Notes: generated by a model not told the origin, from the letters alone. A stretch of 32,222 nt of DNA from an uncultured Clostridia bacterium (GCA_904501765.1 CAJGCM010000009.1:1-32222), one strand, 5' to 3'. Counted from the stretch's first letter, positions 1 through 8,016 are shown. Translations and numbers: made by a program.

Positions 1-6
1 ACCTAC

Positions 7-35
7 TTGACAATTTCTCTAATTAGGTATACACT
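7..35 (+). promoter_or_regulatory. Sigma-A type promoter for the SLOG-domain gene
   Basis: TTGACA at 7-12 and TACACT at 30-35 are separated by 17 bases. The predicted transcription start is near 42. A GGGGGAG ribosome binding site follows at 56-62, just before the TTG start at 70. Confidence 0.65.
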
Positions 36-69
36 TATATAGATATATAATTAAAGGGGGAGTTATTCA

Positions 70-438
70 TTGAAACTATTGATTGTTGGCTCGCGCAATA
101 TTAAAGAATTCGATTTTTCGCCATATATTACAGATGATGTTGATACTGTTATCAGCGGTGGCGCCAAAGGAATCGATAATCTGGCGGAAAGGTATGCTGA
201 CCTTCACCGGCTTTCAAAGTATATTATTCGTCCTCGGTATAAAATTTACGGGCGTGCAGCGCCACTTAAACGAAATGAGGAAATGGTTGATATTGCCGAT
301 GCTTTGCTGGTGGTGTGGGATGGAAGCTCCACAGGCACAGAATATACCATCAAGTACGCAAAAAGGGTCAAGAAGCCCGTAACCCTTGTTAATCTGTCGG
401 AAACGGTGACAGACGAAAAGTATAAAGGCGCCTTGTAA
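70..438 (+). CDS. SLOG-family (DUF2493/YspA-like) nucleotide-binding protein
   Basis: This is a 122-residue protein starting at TTG, chosen because a strong GGGGGAG site lies 7 bases upstream and the first residues (MKLLIVGSRN) are the usual N terminus of DUF2493 proteins. Family signatures are the GSR motif at residues 7-9, the SGGAKGIDNLAERYA segment near residues 29-43, and an acidic/aliphatic strand ADALLVVWDG followed by SSGT-like residues STGTE. SLOG folds bind nucleotides or nucleotide-derived ligands, and the exact substrate of this branch is not known. Length is normal for the short YspA-like group. It has its own promoter and is followed by terminator hairpins, so it appears to be monocistronic. 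The fold is fairly sure; the biological role is not. Confidence 0.75.
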   Translation: MKLLIVGSRNIKEFDFSPYITDDVDTVISGGAKGIDNLAERYADLHRLSKYIIRPRYKIYGRAAPLKRNEEMVDIADALLVVWDGSSTGTEYTIKYAKRVKKPVTLVNLSETVTDEKYKGAL

Positions 439-449
439 AAATAAGAATC

Positions 450-482
450 AGCGCCGCCCGTGCCTTTGGATTCGGTGCTTTA
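450..482 (+). terminator. Weak hairpin after the SLOG gene
   Basis: AGCGCCG at 450-456 pairs with CGGTGCT at 473-479, including one G-U pair, followed by only a short T run. It is a possible weak terminator. The hairpin at 571-610 is a stronger stop. Confidence 0.35.
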
Positions 483-564
483 ATGAATCAGGGCAATGCG
501 CACCTTGATGGGAGAAAACGCAAAACAAAGGAATTTATAAAGTGCGGCTTTTGCGAAGCCGAAC

Positions 565-615
565 AAAAAACGAGGAAGAAATTGCAAATCAGGCTGCAAA
601 ATCTTCCTCGTTTTT
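565..615. terminator. Bidirectional intrinsic terminator between convergent genes
   Basis: CGAGGAAGA at 571-579 pairs with TCTTCCTCG at 602-610. The stem is preceded by AAAAAA (565-570) and followed by TTTTT (611-615), so it can end transcription from either side: the SLOG gene on plus and the DUF308-like gene on minus. A second small hairpin, CGGCTT/AAGCCG, lies just before it at 545-561. Confidence 0.75.
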
Positions 616-643
616 ACTATTTTTCTATCAAATTATTAAACAG

Positions 644-1468
644 TTATTTGCTTTTGGTTTTTTCACCCTCGTTTTTCTTTTTCTCGGGAGTGCTGTTTTT
701 CTTGGGCGATTCTGCCTCTTGGGCGTTTTCTCCTGCTGAGGGCTTCTTTTTCTCGCTCTTTGGCTTCGGTGTGTCCTCAGCTTTTGCCTCTGTTTTACCG
801 TCGCTCTCAGGCGCTTTAGTGTCTGCTTTGCCCTCTTCGCTCGCTTTCTCAGCGGCTGCATTTTCGCCTTCGTCCTCTACCTTGACAACCTTGTATTTCG
901 GCGCATTCTCAAGCTCACGGAAGAAGCGGGTTTCGTTTGCGTAGGAGAAGAAGGACGCCACGATATTTGACACGCCGTCGGCTATTATGATAAGACCCAG
1001 GAGAATAGAGGTGAGGCTTTTGTCCTCAAGGCCGTATTTCGTCATAAGGAAGGCGGTGATTATTACGGTTATCGAAAGCACAAGCATTATCCACCAGCCT
1101 GCCGCACGGTAGCGACGGGAAATGATGGCGGTCTGAAGCTTAAAGGAGCCGTCAACTAAAAGCAGAATGCAAACCACGTTAACGATAGCCGAAACGGCAT
1201 CGTTTCTGACGATAATTGCCACAAGCCCTGCTATTATGCAGGCAACCGATATTACTATTCTGAAAACGAACTTAACGCCTCTGTCGTGATTAGCCAGAGT
1301 CAGAGCGCCGTAGGCTATTCCGAAAATTGCGGTTATTATTCCTATGACTATTGCAAGAATGGAGAGCATATCTGCGCTGCTGAAGGCTATAAAGGAAATA
1401 CCCACAAGCAGGAGCAGAAGTCCTATAAGTATATATCCCCACGGGAATTTTTTTGTTCTTTCTGACAT
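644..1468 (-). CDS. DUF308 (HdeD-like) six-helix membrane protein with charged C-terminal tail
   Basis: This 274-residue protein begins at ATG 5 bases after GGAGG. Residues about 9-190 hold six hydrophobic segments arranged as short paired helices, with ADG and VDG turns (LLVDGSF and IIIADGVSN) typical of DUF308/HdeD-like proteins. HdeD is an acid-stress membrane protein in enterobacteria, but in Bacillota the family has no settled function. The last 80 or so residues are a Lys/Glu/Pro/Ala-rich, probably disordered cytoplasmic tail. The gene has a consensus promoter and is transcribed away from the radical SAM gene. The family call is good; the role is unknown. Confidence 0.7.
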   Translation of the reverse strand: MSERTKKFPWGYILIGLLLLLVGISFIAFSSADMLSILAIVIGIITAIFGIAYGALTLANHDRGVKFVFRIVISVACIIAGLVAIIVRNDAVSAIVNVVCILLLVDGSFKLQTAIISRRYRAAGWWIMLVLSITVIITAFLMTKYGLEDKSLTSILLGLIIIADGVSNIVASFFSYANETRFFRELENAPKYKVVKVEDEGENAAAEKASEEGKADTKAPESDGKTEAKAEDTPKPKSEKKKPSAGENAQEAESPKKNSTPEKKKNEGEKTKSK

Positions 1469-1506
1469 AATATCCTCCGAAAATCAGGTTTTTGATATGT
1501 AAAAGC

Positions 1507-1536
1507 TTAAAAGTCAACTTTCGTTTTTTAGTTAAG
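1507..1536. repeat. First copy of AAAAGTYAACTTTY / TTAGTTAAG element
   Basis: TTAAAAGTCAACTTTCGTTT is followed by TTAGTTAAG. This is a near copy of the element at 1635-1668. It lies in the 5' untranslated leader of the DUF308-like gene, downstream of its predicted start near 1570. Confidence 0.5.
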
Positions 1537-1576
1537 GAAAAAGCTCAATTTGTGACGTGTCCGTCTTGTGTCTGTG

Positions 1577-1605
1577 ATTATACACTTTTTGAGGCTTTTT
1601 GTCAA
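1577..1605 (-). promoter_or_regulatory. Consensus sigma-A promoter for the DUF308-like gene
   Basis: On the minus strand TTGACA (1605-1600) and TATAAT (1582-1577) are both perfect and 17 bases apart. The transcript would begin near 1570 and carry a leader of about 100 bases. Confidence 0.85.
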
Positions 1606-1634
1606 TAATTGTCGCAGCAAAAGGGCGTGCCTTG

Positions 1635-1668
1635 TTAAAAGTTAACTTTTGTTTCATATTTAGTTAAG
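1635..1668. repeat. Second copy of the element, with a perfect 14-base palindrome
   Basis: AAAAGTTAACTTTT at 1637-1650 is a perfect palindrome, followed by GTTT and then TTAGTTAAG at 1660-1668. It sits between the two divergent promoters (1577-1605 on minus and 1673-1701 on plus), where a DNA-binding regulator could act on both. Confidence 0.5.
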
Positions 1669-1672
1669 ATTA

Positions 1673-1701
1673 TTGACAAAAGTAAGGGGCTTTGATAAAA
1701 T
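1673..1701 (+). promoter_or_regulatory. Sigma-A promoter for the radical SAM gene
   Basis: TTGACA at 1673-1678 and TAAAAT at 1696-1701 have a 17-base spacer. The GTG start of the gene lies 54 bases downstream of the -10 box. Confidence 0.8.
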
Positions 1702-1755
1702 AGCATTAGCAATTTTTATCCATTATTTTGATGCTGCGAAGGGAGATTAGCGGCT

Positions 1756-2640
1756 GTGGAATATAAAAATCTTGCCTCGTATTTCCGTGAGAAATACGGC
1801 AGGCGGCTTAAAAAAATATGTATAGACGGCGGCTTCACCTGCCCGAACAGAGATGGGAAATGCTCCTTTGGCGGCTGCATATTCTGCGGAGAGAGAGGAG
1901 CGGGGGAGCATATTGATGCCGATAGGTCGGCTGATGCTTGTACCTCTATAAGAGAACAGGTTGAGGCAGCGCTTTCGCACGCCTCGGCAGAGGATTTATT
2001 CGTCGCTTATTTCCAGAATTTCACGAACACCTACGCAGACCCCGATACCTTACGTCAAAGGTACGACAGCGCCCTTATAGACGAGCGCATAAGGGTTCTC
2101 GCCATAGGTACACGCCCCGACTGTATTGACGAGGAAATAGCAGAGCTTATAGCCTCATACAGGACCCGTGTCGACCTTTGGGTGGAGCTTGGGCTTCAAA
2201 CTTCCTCTGATAAAACCGCAAAAATAATAAACCGTGGGTACGACAGCGAAGCCTTTTCTGCCGCCGTGGAAATTCTTCACAGGTGGGGCATTCCGGTGGT
2301 TGCCCACGTAATGATAGGATTGCCCACAGAGGGCGACGAGGAGCTTGCCGCAACCGTTAGCTTTCTCAAAAGACATAGAATTTTTGGCGTGAAGCTTCAT
2401 TCGGTTTACGTAATGGAGGGGACCGTTCTTGCCGAAATGTACAGGCGCGGAGAGTACGAGCCTATCTCAAGAGAGGATTACGTAAGACGCGCCGCCTTTG
2501 CCATAAGAGAGCTGGGTGATGGCGTAGTGTTCCACCGTATCACAGGGGACTGCCCTCGTGACTTGCTGGTAGCGCCGATTTGGAACACCGAAAAAAGCGC
2601 GGTGATAGAGGAGATAAGGCGCCGCCTCAGCGAGATATAG
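1756..2640 (+). CDS. TIGR01212/YhcC-family radical SAM protein
   Basis: This 294-residue protein uses a GTG start about 10 bases after GGGAG. The N terminus carries the family signature GGFTCPNRDGKC followed by GGCIFC. C29, C41 and C44 are the likely ligands of the 4Fe-4S cluster, an atypical spacing shared by YhcC-like proteins rather than the common CxxxCxxC. The core of the radical SAM barrel follows, including GTRPDCIDEE and the ELGLQTSSDKTAKIINRGYD segment around residues 120-165, and HVMIGLPTEGDEE near residue 195. Length matches the family. Members are widespread, but their substrate is unknown, with RNA or cofactor chemistry proposed. It appears monocistronic, with a strong terminator downstream. 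Confidence 0.88.
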   Translation: MEYKNLASYFREKYGRRLKKICIDGGFTCPNRDGKCSFGGCIFCGERGAGEHIDADRSADACTSIREQVEAALSHASAEDLFVAYFQNFTNTYADPDTLRQRYDSALIDERIRVLAIGTRPDCIDEEIAELIASYRTRVDLWVELGLQTSSDKTAKIINRGYDSEAFSAAVEILHRWGIPVVAHVMIGLPTEGDEELAATVSFLKRHRIFGVKLHSVYVMEGTVLAEMYRRGEYEPISREDYVRRAAFAIRELGDGVVFHRITGDCPRDLLVAPIWNTEKSAVIEEIRRRLSEI

Positions 2641-2704
2641 CCGCCTTTCTCTGGGAAGGATTAAGACGCACTTCCCTAATTTTCACGGCACGTTTTATAT
2701 TGGA

Positions 2705-2731
2705 AAAAGAAAAACACGCCCAGGGGCGTGT
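2705..2731 (-). terminator. Terminator for the heat-shock operon
   Basis: On the minus strand ACACGCC (2731-2725) pairs with GGCGTGT (2720-2714) around a four-base loop, and the following bases are rich in T (complement of 2705-2713). It is oriented to stop transcripts coming through dnaJ. Confidence 0.65.
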
Positions 2732-2738
2732 ATAAATT

Positions 2739-2788
2739 AGCATCTTTAACCGCTTTTGCTTGATGGGCGGTTAAAGATGCTGTTTTTT
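2739..2788 (+). terminator. Strong intrinsic terminator after the radical SAM gene
   Basis: A perfect 15-base-pair stem (AGCATCTTTAACCGC at 2739-2753 with its complement at 2767-2781) has a 13-base loop and is followed by TTTTTT at 2783-2788. Confidence 0.9.
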
Positions 2789-2804
2789 ATTCAGATGTTA
2801 AACT

Positions 2805-3947
2805 TTATTTATTGAAAAGCTTTTTAAAAAAGCCTTGCTTTTTACCTGCGTTATTATCGCCAAGAGAGGCGGCGAAGGCGGTAAGAAGCTTTTTTTGCTC
2901 CGAGGTAAGGTTTTTCGGAGTTTCTACGTTCACGGTAATGATAAGGTCACCCTTGCGCTTGGTATTAACGTCGGGAATACCCTTGCCCTTAAGGGGGAAC
3001 GAGGTACCCGTCTGAGTTCCCTCGGGGACGGTGAATTTCTCCGTTTTGCCGCCCAGGGTGGGAATGTCTATCTCTGCGCCGAGCGCCGCCTCGGCAAAGG
3101 AAATAGGAATCTCGCAGAAGACGTTGTTTCCTTCTCTTGTGAAAATGTTATGAGGCTGAACTCTTACGTCGATTATAAGGTCGCCGTTTCTGCCGCCGCC
3201 TCTGCCTGCGGAGCCCTGGCCTCTGAGCACTATGCGCTGAGCAGAATCAATACCTGCGGGGATTGAAACCTCAAGCTTCTTGTTAACCTTGATATAGCCC
3301 TTACCGTTACAGTTTTTACAGGGCGTCTTGATAATTTTACCGGTTCCGCGGCAGGCGGAGCAGGCTCTCTGAGTCTGCATATATCCGAACATAGATTGCT
3401 GCTGAACGGTAACACGCCCCGTACCGTGACAGGTGGAACAGGTTTCGGGAGTTGTTCCCTTCGCCGCTCCCGAGGCACCGCAATCAGGACAGGCTTCTAT
3501 TCTTGCGAAGCTTATTTCCTTCTTGCAGCCGAACACTGCCTCGTCAAAGCTTATGGTAACTCTGGCTAAGACGTCATCTCCGTCAATTGCGCCGCGCCCC
3601 CTCGAGGAAGAGCCGCCGCCACCGCCGCCGAAGAAGGAAGAGAATATATCTCCGAAATCAAAGTCACCGCCGAAGCCACCGAAGCCGCCAAAGCCTGCGC
3701 CGCCGCCCATAGAGGGGTCAAAGGCAGCGTGACCGTACTGGTCGTACTTTGCTCTCTTGTCGGGGTCGGAAAGAATCTCGTAAGCCTCGTTTACCTCCTT
3801 GAAATTTGCCTCGGCAACCTTGTCGCCGGGGTTTAAGTCGGGGTGGTATTTTTTGGCGAGCTGTCTGTATGCTTTTTTAATGTCGGCATCGGATGCACCC
3901 TTGGCGACGCCCAACACCTCATAATAATCTCTTTTGTTATCTGCCAT
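2805..3947 (-). CDS. dnaJ: Chaperone protein DnaJ
   Basis: This is the Hsp40 co-chaperone that delivers unfolded protein to DnaK and stimulates its ATPase. It has 380 residues from the ATG at 3947, chosen because GGAG sits 6 bases upstream and the product then starts MADNKRDYYEVLG. A longer in-frame reading from 3992 lacks a binding site. The J domain is at residues 5-70 with HPD at 35-37. A Gly/Phe-rich region covers about 81-119. Four zinc-binding repeats follow at 153-160 (CPDCGASG), 170-177, 196-203 and 210-217, and then the substrate-binding beta domains. It is the last gene of the operon, separated from dnaK by an unusually long 166-base gap with a stable hairpin. Confidence 0.97.
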   Translation of the reverse strand: MADNKRDYYEVLGVAKGASDADIKKAYRQLAKKYHPDLNPGDKVAEANFKEVNEAYEILSDPDKRAKYDQYGHAAFDPSMGGGAGFGGFGGFGGDFDFGDIFSSFFGGGGGGSSSRGRGAIDGDDVLARVTISFDEAVFGCKKEISFARIEACPDCGASGAAKGTTPETCSTCHGTGRVTVQQQSMFGYMQTQRACSACRGTGKIIKTPCKNCNGKGYIKVNKKLEVSIPAGIDSAQRIVLRGQGSAGRGGGRNGDLIIDVRVQPHNIFTREGNNVFCEIPISFAEAALGAEIDIPTLGGKTEKFTVPEGTQTGTSFPLKGKGIPDVNTKRKGDLIITVNVETPKNLTSEQKKLLTAFAASLGDNNAGKKQGFFKKLFNK

Positions 3948-4041
3948 AACTTTCTCCAAAGTTGGATTGGGACGCACCTTGCCAAAGGGCAATTTTTAAC
4001 ACGTCCCCCATGTAATAGCAGCTATTGCTGCCCAAATTTCG

Positions 4042-4082
4042 TCAAGGTGGCACACTGCGTACGATAGCGCAGTGTGCCTTGA
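4042..4082 (-). other. Stable hairpin in the dnaK-dnaJ gap
   Basis: TCAAGG plus GCACACTGCG (4042-4059, with a three-base bulge) pairs with CGCAGTGTGCCTTGA (4068-4082). There is no T run on the minus strand, so it is unlikely to be a complete terminator. It may mark an RNA processing site or protect one mRNA segment. A smaller hairpin GCAGC/GCTGC lies at 4018-4031. Confidence 0.6.
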
Positions 4083-4113
4083 CTTATACTTTTTAATGTT
4101 TGTTTTTTGAAAA

Positions 4114-5931
4114 TCAGGTTTTATCCTCAAAGTCAGCGCCGTAAACGTTTCCGTCATCATCAGCGGTGGGGCCGCCTGCTGCACCCTGAGCCTCAGCCTG
4201 CTCTTTGTAAATCTTTTCTGCGATGGGGTAGAATGCCTTCTGAAGAGCCTCTGTGTCAGCCTTGATAGCCTCAACGTCGCCGCCTGCTACGGTAGCCTTA
4301 AGCTTCTCGATAGCCTCGTTTACGGGAGCCTTGTCAGCATCGGTAATCTTGTCGCCAAGGTCTGCCATGCTCTTCTCGGTCTGGAATATCATATTTTCAG
4401 CCGCATTCTTAACCTCAACAGCCTCTTTCTGCTTTCTGTCCTCTTCTGCAAACTTTTCAGCCTCGCGAACTGCCTTGTCTATGTCTTCCTTGGACATATT
4501 GGTAGAAGAGGTGATTGTGATGTGCTGCTCCTTGCCCGTACCCTTATCGGTTGCGGTTACGTTAACGATACCGTTTGCGTCGATATCAAATGTTACCTCA
4601 ATCTGAGGAACTCCGCGGGGAGCTGCGGGAATACCGTCAAGAACGAATCTGCCGAGGGTTGTGTTGCCTGCCGCCATTTCACGCTCACCCTGGAGAATGT
4701 GAATTTCAACAGAGGACTGATTGTCTGCCGCAGTGGAGTAAACCTGGCTCTTCTTTGTGGGGATTGTTGTGTTTCTTTCGATTATCTTATTGAATACGCC
4801 GCCCAGAGTTTCGATACCGAGGGAGAGGGGAGTTACGTCAAGGAGAAGAACGTCCTTAACGTCGCCGCCGAGAACGCCGCCCTGGATAGCTGCGCCGATA
4901 GCTACGCACTCATCGGGGTTGATGCCCTTGAAGGGCTCCTTGCCGATAAATTTCTTAACGGCATCCTGAACTGCGGGGATTCTTGTAGAGCCGCCAACGA
5001 GAAGAACCTTGTTTATCTCGGAGGGGGTAAGGTCGGAATCCTTCAGCGCCTTTTTGGTGGGAACCATAGTTGCCTCGACAAGGTCACGGGTAAGCTCGTC
5101 AAATTTAGCTCTTGTAAGAGTAGCCTCGAAGTGCTTGGGGCCTGTCGCATCAGCGGTAATGAAGGGAAGGGAGATTGCGGTGCTCATAACGCCGGAAAGC
5201 TCGATTTTTGCCTTTTCTGCCGCATCCTTAAGACGCTGGTGAGCCATCTTGTCACGGCGAAGGTCGATGCCGCCGTTTTCTGCCGCAAAGGTTTCTGCCA
5301 TCCATTTAACTATTCTGTCGTCAAAGTCGTCGCCACCAAGACGGTTGTTACCTGCGGTTGCGAGAACCTCGAATACTCCGTCGGAGATGTCGAGAATGGA
5401 AACGTCGAAGGTACCGCCACCAAGGTCGAAGACCATTATTTTCTGTGAGTCTTCCTTGTCGATACCGTAAGCAAGAGCCGCAGCTGTGGGCTCGTTTATA
5501 ATTCTCTTAACGTCAAGACCTGCAATTCTGCCCGCATCCTTGGTAGCCTGGCGCTGAGCGTCTGTGAAATAAGCGGGAACTGTGATAACCGCTTCGCTTA
5601 CAGAGCTTCCGAGATAAGCTTCGGCGTCAGCCTTAAGCTTCTGAAGAATCATTGCGGAGATTTCCTGGGGCGTGTATGACTTACCGTCGATAGTAACCTT
5701 CTTATCTGTACCCATATCTCTCTTGATAGAGCTGATGGTCTTGTCGGGGTTGGTAACAGCCTGACGCTTTGCAACCTGACCTACAAGTCTTTCTCCTGTC
5801 TTTGTGAATGCAACCACGGAGGGGGTTGTTCTTGCTCCTTCGGGGTTTGTTATAACGATGGGCTCACCACCCTCGAATACTGCTACGCAAGAGTTGGTTG
5901 TACCAAGGTCAATTCCTATAATTTTTCCCAT
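4114..5931 (-). CDS. dnaK: Chaperone protein DnaK (Hsp70)
   Basis: This is the ATP-driven Hsp70 chaperone of the cytoplasm. It has 605 residues, starting at ATG 8 bases after a strong AAGGAGG. The N-terminal ATPase domain starts with MGKIIGIDLGTTNSCVAV, contains FDLGGGTFDVSILD and the LVGGSTRIP phosphate motif, and ends at the hydrophobic linker KDVLLLDVTPLSLGIETLGG. The substrate-binding beta domain follows, with EIHILQGERE and FDIDANGI, and then the helical lid. The C terminus is short and acidic (NVYGADFEDKT), usual for Gram-positive DnaK. Its neighbours are grpE upstream, its nucleotide exchange factor, and dnaJ downstream. The 111-base gap before it is AT-rich, and no convincing internal promoter was seen. 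Confidence 0.98.
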   Translation of the reverse strand: MGKIIGIDLGTTNSCVAVFEGGEPIVITNPEGARTTPSVVAFTKTGERLVGQVAKRQAVTNPDKTISSIKRDMGTDKKVTIDGKSYTPQEISAMILQKLKADAEAYLGSSVSEAVITVPAYFTDAQRQATKDAGRIAGLDVKRIINEPTAAALAYGIDKEDSQKIMVFDLGGGTFDVSILDISDGVFEVLATAGNNRLGGDDFDDRIVKWMAETFAAENGGIDLRRDKMAHQRLKDAAEKAKIELSGVMSTAISLPFITADATGPKHFEATLTRAKFDELTRDLVEATMVPTKKALKDSDLTPSEINKVLLVGGSTRIPAVQDAVKKFIGKEPFKGINPDECVAIGAAIQGGVLGGDVKDVLLLDVTPLSLGIETLGGVFNKIIERNTTIPTKKSQVYSTAADNQSSVEIHILQGEREMAAGNTTLGRFVLDGIPAAPRGVPQIEVTFDIDANGIVNVTATDKGTGKEQHITITSSTNMSKEDIDKAVREAEKFAEEDRKQKEAVEVKNAAENMIFQTEKSMADLGDKITDADKAPVNEAIEKLKATVAGGDVEAIKADTEALQKAFYPIAEKIYKEQAEAQGAAGGPTADDDGNVYGADFEDKT

Positions 5932-6042
5932 TTTAGTTTCCTCCTTGAGAAATGTATATAATTTATTTTTATTTTTTACTTTAATTTATTGCGTGTTCGT
6001 TTTTTTGCCTGAAGCGGCGCCGCATTTGGCGTTTATCGTTTA

Positions 6043-6585
6043 TTAGTTGGCGGTTTTAACCATAGCAAAGCGGATTATTTTGTTGCCCTTCTTGTAGCCC
6101 TTCTGGAAGACCTCGGTGATTTCTCCCTCGCCGAATTCTTCGTTTTCCTCGTGAAGAACAGCGTTGTGGAAATTCGGGTCGAAGACCTCGCCCTTCTTTC
6201 CCATAACCTCAATCTTCAATGCGGAAAATACAGAGTCAATAGACTTTGCCGTGATAGCAAGACCTTCCTTTACCTTTTCTCCGTCCTCGTAGAGAGCGGC
6301 TCTTTCAAGATTGTCGATAATAGGAAGAAGCTCGCCTACCGTGTCGGCAACGGCTGCGTCATACGCCGCCTCTCGCTCTTCTCTGGACCTTCTGCGGAAG
6401 TTGTCGTATTCGGCTGCCATTCTGAGGTATTTGTCCGAAAGCTCCTTTGCTTCTGCTTCAAGCTTTGAAATTTTTTCAAGCAGCTCCTCCACCGTGGGAG
6501 CGGCCTCCTTTGCTTCCTCCTCTGCTTTTACATCAGCTTCGGGGGCGGTGTTTATTTCTTCGTTTTCGTTTGCGTTCTTGTTCAC
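6043..6585 (-). CDS. grpE: Nucleotide exchange factor GrpE
   Basis: This protein releases ADP from DnaK. It has 180 residues from a GTG start 7 bases after AAAGGG, and the start lies 14 bases beyond the hrcA stop codon. An acidic, disordered N terminus (residues 1-30) is followed by a long coiled coil (about 30-85: VEELLEKISKLEAEAKELSD, then the YLRMAAEYDNFRRR signature). The C-terminal beta domain carries the family pattern GEVFDPNFHNAV and ends with VFQKGYKKGNKIIRFAMVKT. Gene order hrcA-grpE-dnaK-dnaJ is the classical class I heat-shock arrangement of Bacillota. Confidence 0.96.
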   Translation of the reverse strand: MNKNANENEEINTAPEADVKAEEEAKEAAPTVEELLEKISKLEAEAKELSDKYLRMAAEYDNFRRRSREEREAAYDAAVADTVGELLPIIDNLERAALYEDGEKVKEGLAITAKSIDSVFSALKIEVMGKKGEVFDPNFHNAVLHEENEEFGEGEITEVFQKGYKKGNKIIRFAMVKTAN

Positions 6586-6599
6586 TTTTTTGCCCTTTC

Positions 6600-7673
6600 T
6601 TATTCATTCTCGTCGTTAATCTCTCCGAGAAGAGGAACCCCCGAGGAGAACATTCTGTCTATTCCCGCAGCAAGTCTTGTTATCATATGAATAACCTTCT
6701 GATAGTCCATTCTGCGAGGCCCTATGACACCAACCGCCAGGCGTTTACCGCCAACGGTGATATTTTTGTAAATTACGGTGGTGTTGCTCATAACGTCACC
6801 CTCGTCCTCTGTTCCGATGAAAATGTTTATATCGTCGTCGAGCTTGGTTCTTGAGGAAATAACGTCAAGGAGCTTATCTTTTTCTTCGAGTACTCCGAGA
6901 AGGTCGCGGAGCTTTGATACGTTTGAGTATTCGGGGAATTTCAAGAGCTTGTTGACTCCCTCAACTTTTATATCCGCCGTGTCAAGCTCACTCATAACCT
7001 CGTATATCGCCTTTATGGCGGGATGCACGATGGGAGAGGAGGCGCCCATTATTGCTTCAAGCTTCATAATAATAGGCATCGTTATCTCGTCGCTCGTAAG
7101 GTTCGCAAGATATATATTTGCCGCATCGGTGAATCTTGAAACGTCTTCCTTCGTTACAGAAAATCCGGGGGATACGGTTTTTGATTTCACAATCTCACCG
7201 GAGAAGGTCATAACCAGGTGGAAGCTTCTTGGAGATATATAAACCGAATCAAATCTTTCCGCCCTCACCTTTCCTGCGCCGGACTTAAAGGCTATGCCTG
7301 TGTAGTCTGTAAATGAGGATGCGAGGTGAGATGCTTCTGCCAGAATCTCGTCCATTTCTGTGAGCTTGTAGCGCAGTCTTTCGTTGATTTCGTCGATTTC
7401 CTGCTTGGTTTCGCTGTATTGGCGCACCAGAGCCTCAACGTAAAATCTGTACCCCTGCTCCGAAGGAACTCTTCCTGCCGAGGTGTGAGGCTGAACAAGG
7501 TAGCCCATTTCTTCAAGCTCTGCCATCTCGTTTCTTATCGTAGCCGGAGAGGCTGCGATTCTCACGTCCTGCGAGAGGTATTTTGAGCCAACGGGCTCGC
7601 CGCAACTGATATGAGCGTCCACGATTGCCCGCAGAATCTGTTTTTTTCTGGGAGAAAGCTTTTTTTCGTCCAT
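6600..7673 (-). CDS. hrcA: Heat-inducible transcription repressor HrcA
   Basis: HrcA binds CIRCE operators and represses the class I heat-shock genes until chaperones are titrated by unfolded proteins. It has 357 residues. The N-terminal winged-helix domain shows LSPRKKQILRAIVDAHI, EPVGSKYLS, and the signature SPATIRNEMAELEEMGYL followed by QPHTSAGRVPSEQGYRFYV (residues 48-82). The C-terminal dimerization part ends with the typical GVIGPRRMDYQKVI. It is the first gene of the operon and so controls itself. Its ribosome binding site (GGAAAGG, about 12 bases upstream) is weak, which may keep the repressor low relative to the chaperones. Confidence 0.96.
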   Translation of the reverse strand: MDEKKLSPRKKQILRAIVDAHISCGEPVGSKYLSQDVRIAASPATIRNEMAELEEMGYLVQPHTSAGRVPSEQGYRFYVEALVRQYSETKQEIDEINERLRYKLTEMDEILAEASHLASSFTDYTGIAFKSGAGKVRAERFDSVYISPRSFHLVMTFSGEIVKSKTVSPGFSVTKEDVSRFTDAANIYLANLTSDEITMPIIMKLEAIMGASSPIVHPAIKAIYEVMSELDTADIKVEGVNKLLKFPEYSNVSKLRDLLGVLEEKDKLLDVISSRTKLDDDINIFIGTEDEGDVMSNTTVIYKNITVGGKRLAVGVIGPRRMDYQKVIHMITRLAAGIDRMFSSGVPLLGEINDENE

Positions 7674-7698
7674 TTAGCTGCCATACCTTTCCAAAATT

Positions 7699-7725
7699 TT
7701 AGCACTTGATTTGCGTGAGTGCTAA
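7699..7725 (-). promoter_or_regulatory. CIRCE operator (HrcA binding site)
   Basis: Read on the minus strand, TTAGCACTC is followed by nine bases and AAGTGCTAA. This matches the CIRCE consensus TTAGCACTC-N9-GAGTGCTAA with one mismatch in the second half. It lies just downstream of the predicted transcription start, where a bound repressor would block initiation. Confidence 0.95.
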
Positions 7726-7738
7726 TCTTGCTGGCTAT

Positions 7739-7767
7739 AATATAATACATTTTCAGGCTCGTGTCAA
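7739..7767 (-). promoter_or_regulatory. Promoter of the hrcA-grpE-dnaK-dnaJ operon
   Basis: On the minus strand TTGACA (7767-7762) and TATATT (7744-7739) are 17 bases apart. Predicted transcription starts near 7732, a few bases before the CIRCE element. Confidence 0.85.
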
Positions 7768-7861
7768 GGCTTTGCGAGGAAAAATGTATGAACAATTCGT
7801 TAACATTAAGCAAACAAAAGGAAAAACTGCTAACGCTGACGGTGACTTTTCGCTTTTCCTC

Positions 7862-7890
7862 TTGACTTTGAGCGAATAATGATATATAAT
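7862..7890 (+). promoter_or_regulatory. Promoter of rny
   Basis: TTGACT at 7862-7867 and a perfect TATAAT at 7885-7890 are 17 bases apart. The leader to the RNase Y start is about 120 bases and AT-rich. Confidence 0.8.
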
Positions 7891-8016
7891 ATATGCGTGT
7901 GTTATTATTTATATATATTTTCCCATCCGTCTGTGGCTAAATTCATAATATAGCATACTTAAAAAATCAGATTTTATGTAAATATAGGTTACCAATAAGT
8001 AATCGAGGAGGTGTAA

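Noticed and set aside
3948..3992. Longer start for dnaJ
   Set aside because: The extension (MPFGKVRPNP) is absent from DnaJ proteins, and the GGAG site points to the ATG at 3947.
4522..5448. Long open reading frame opposite dnaK
   Set aside because: It is wholly antisense to a certain gene, and high-GC third positions open such frames. It has no promoter or ribosome binding site.
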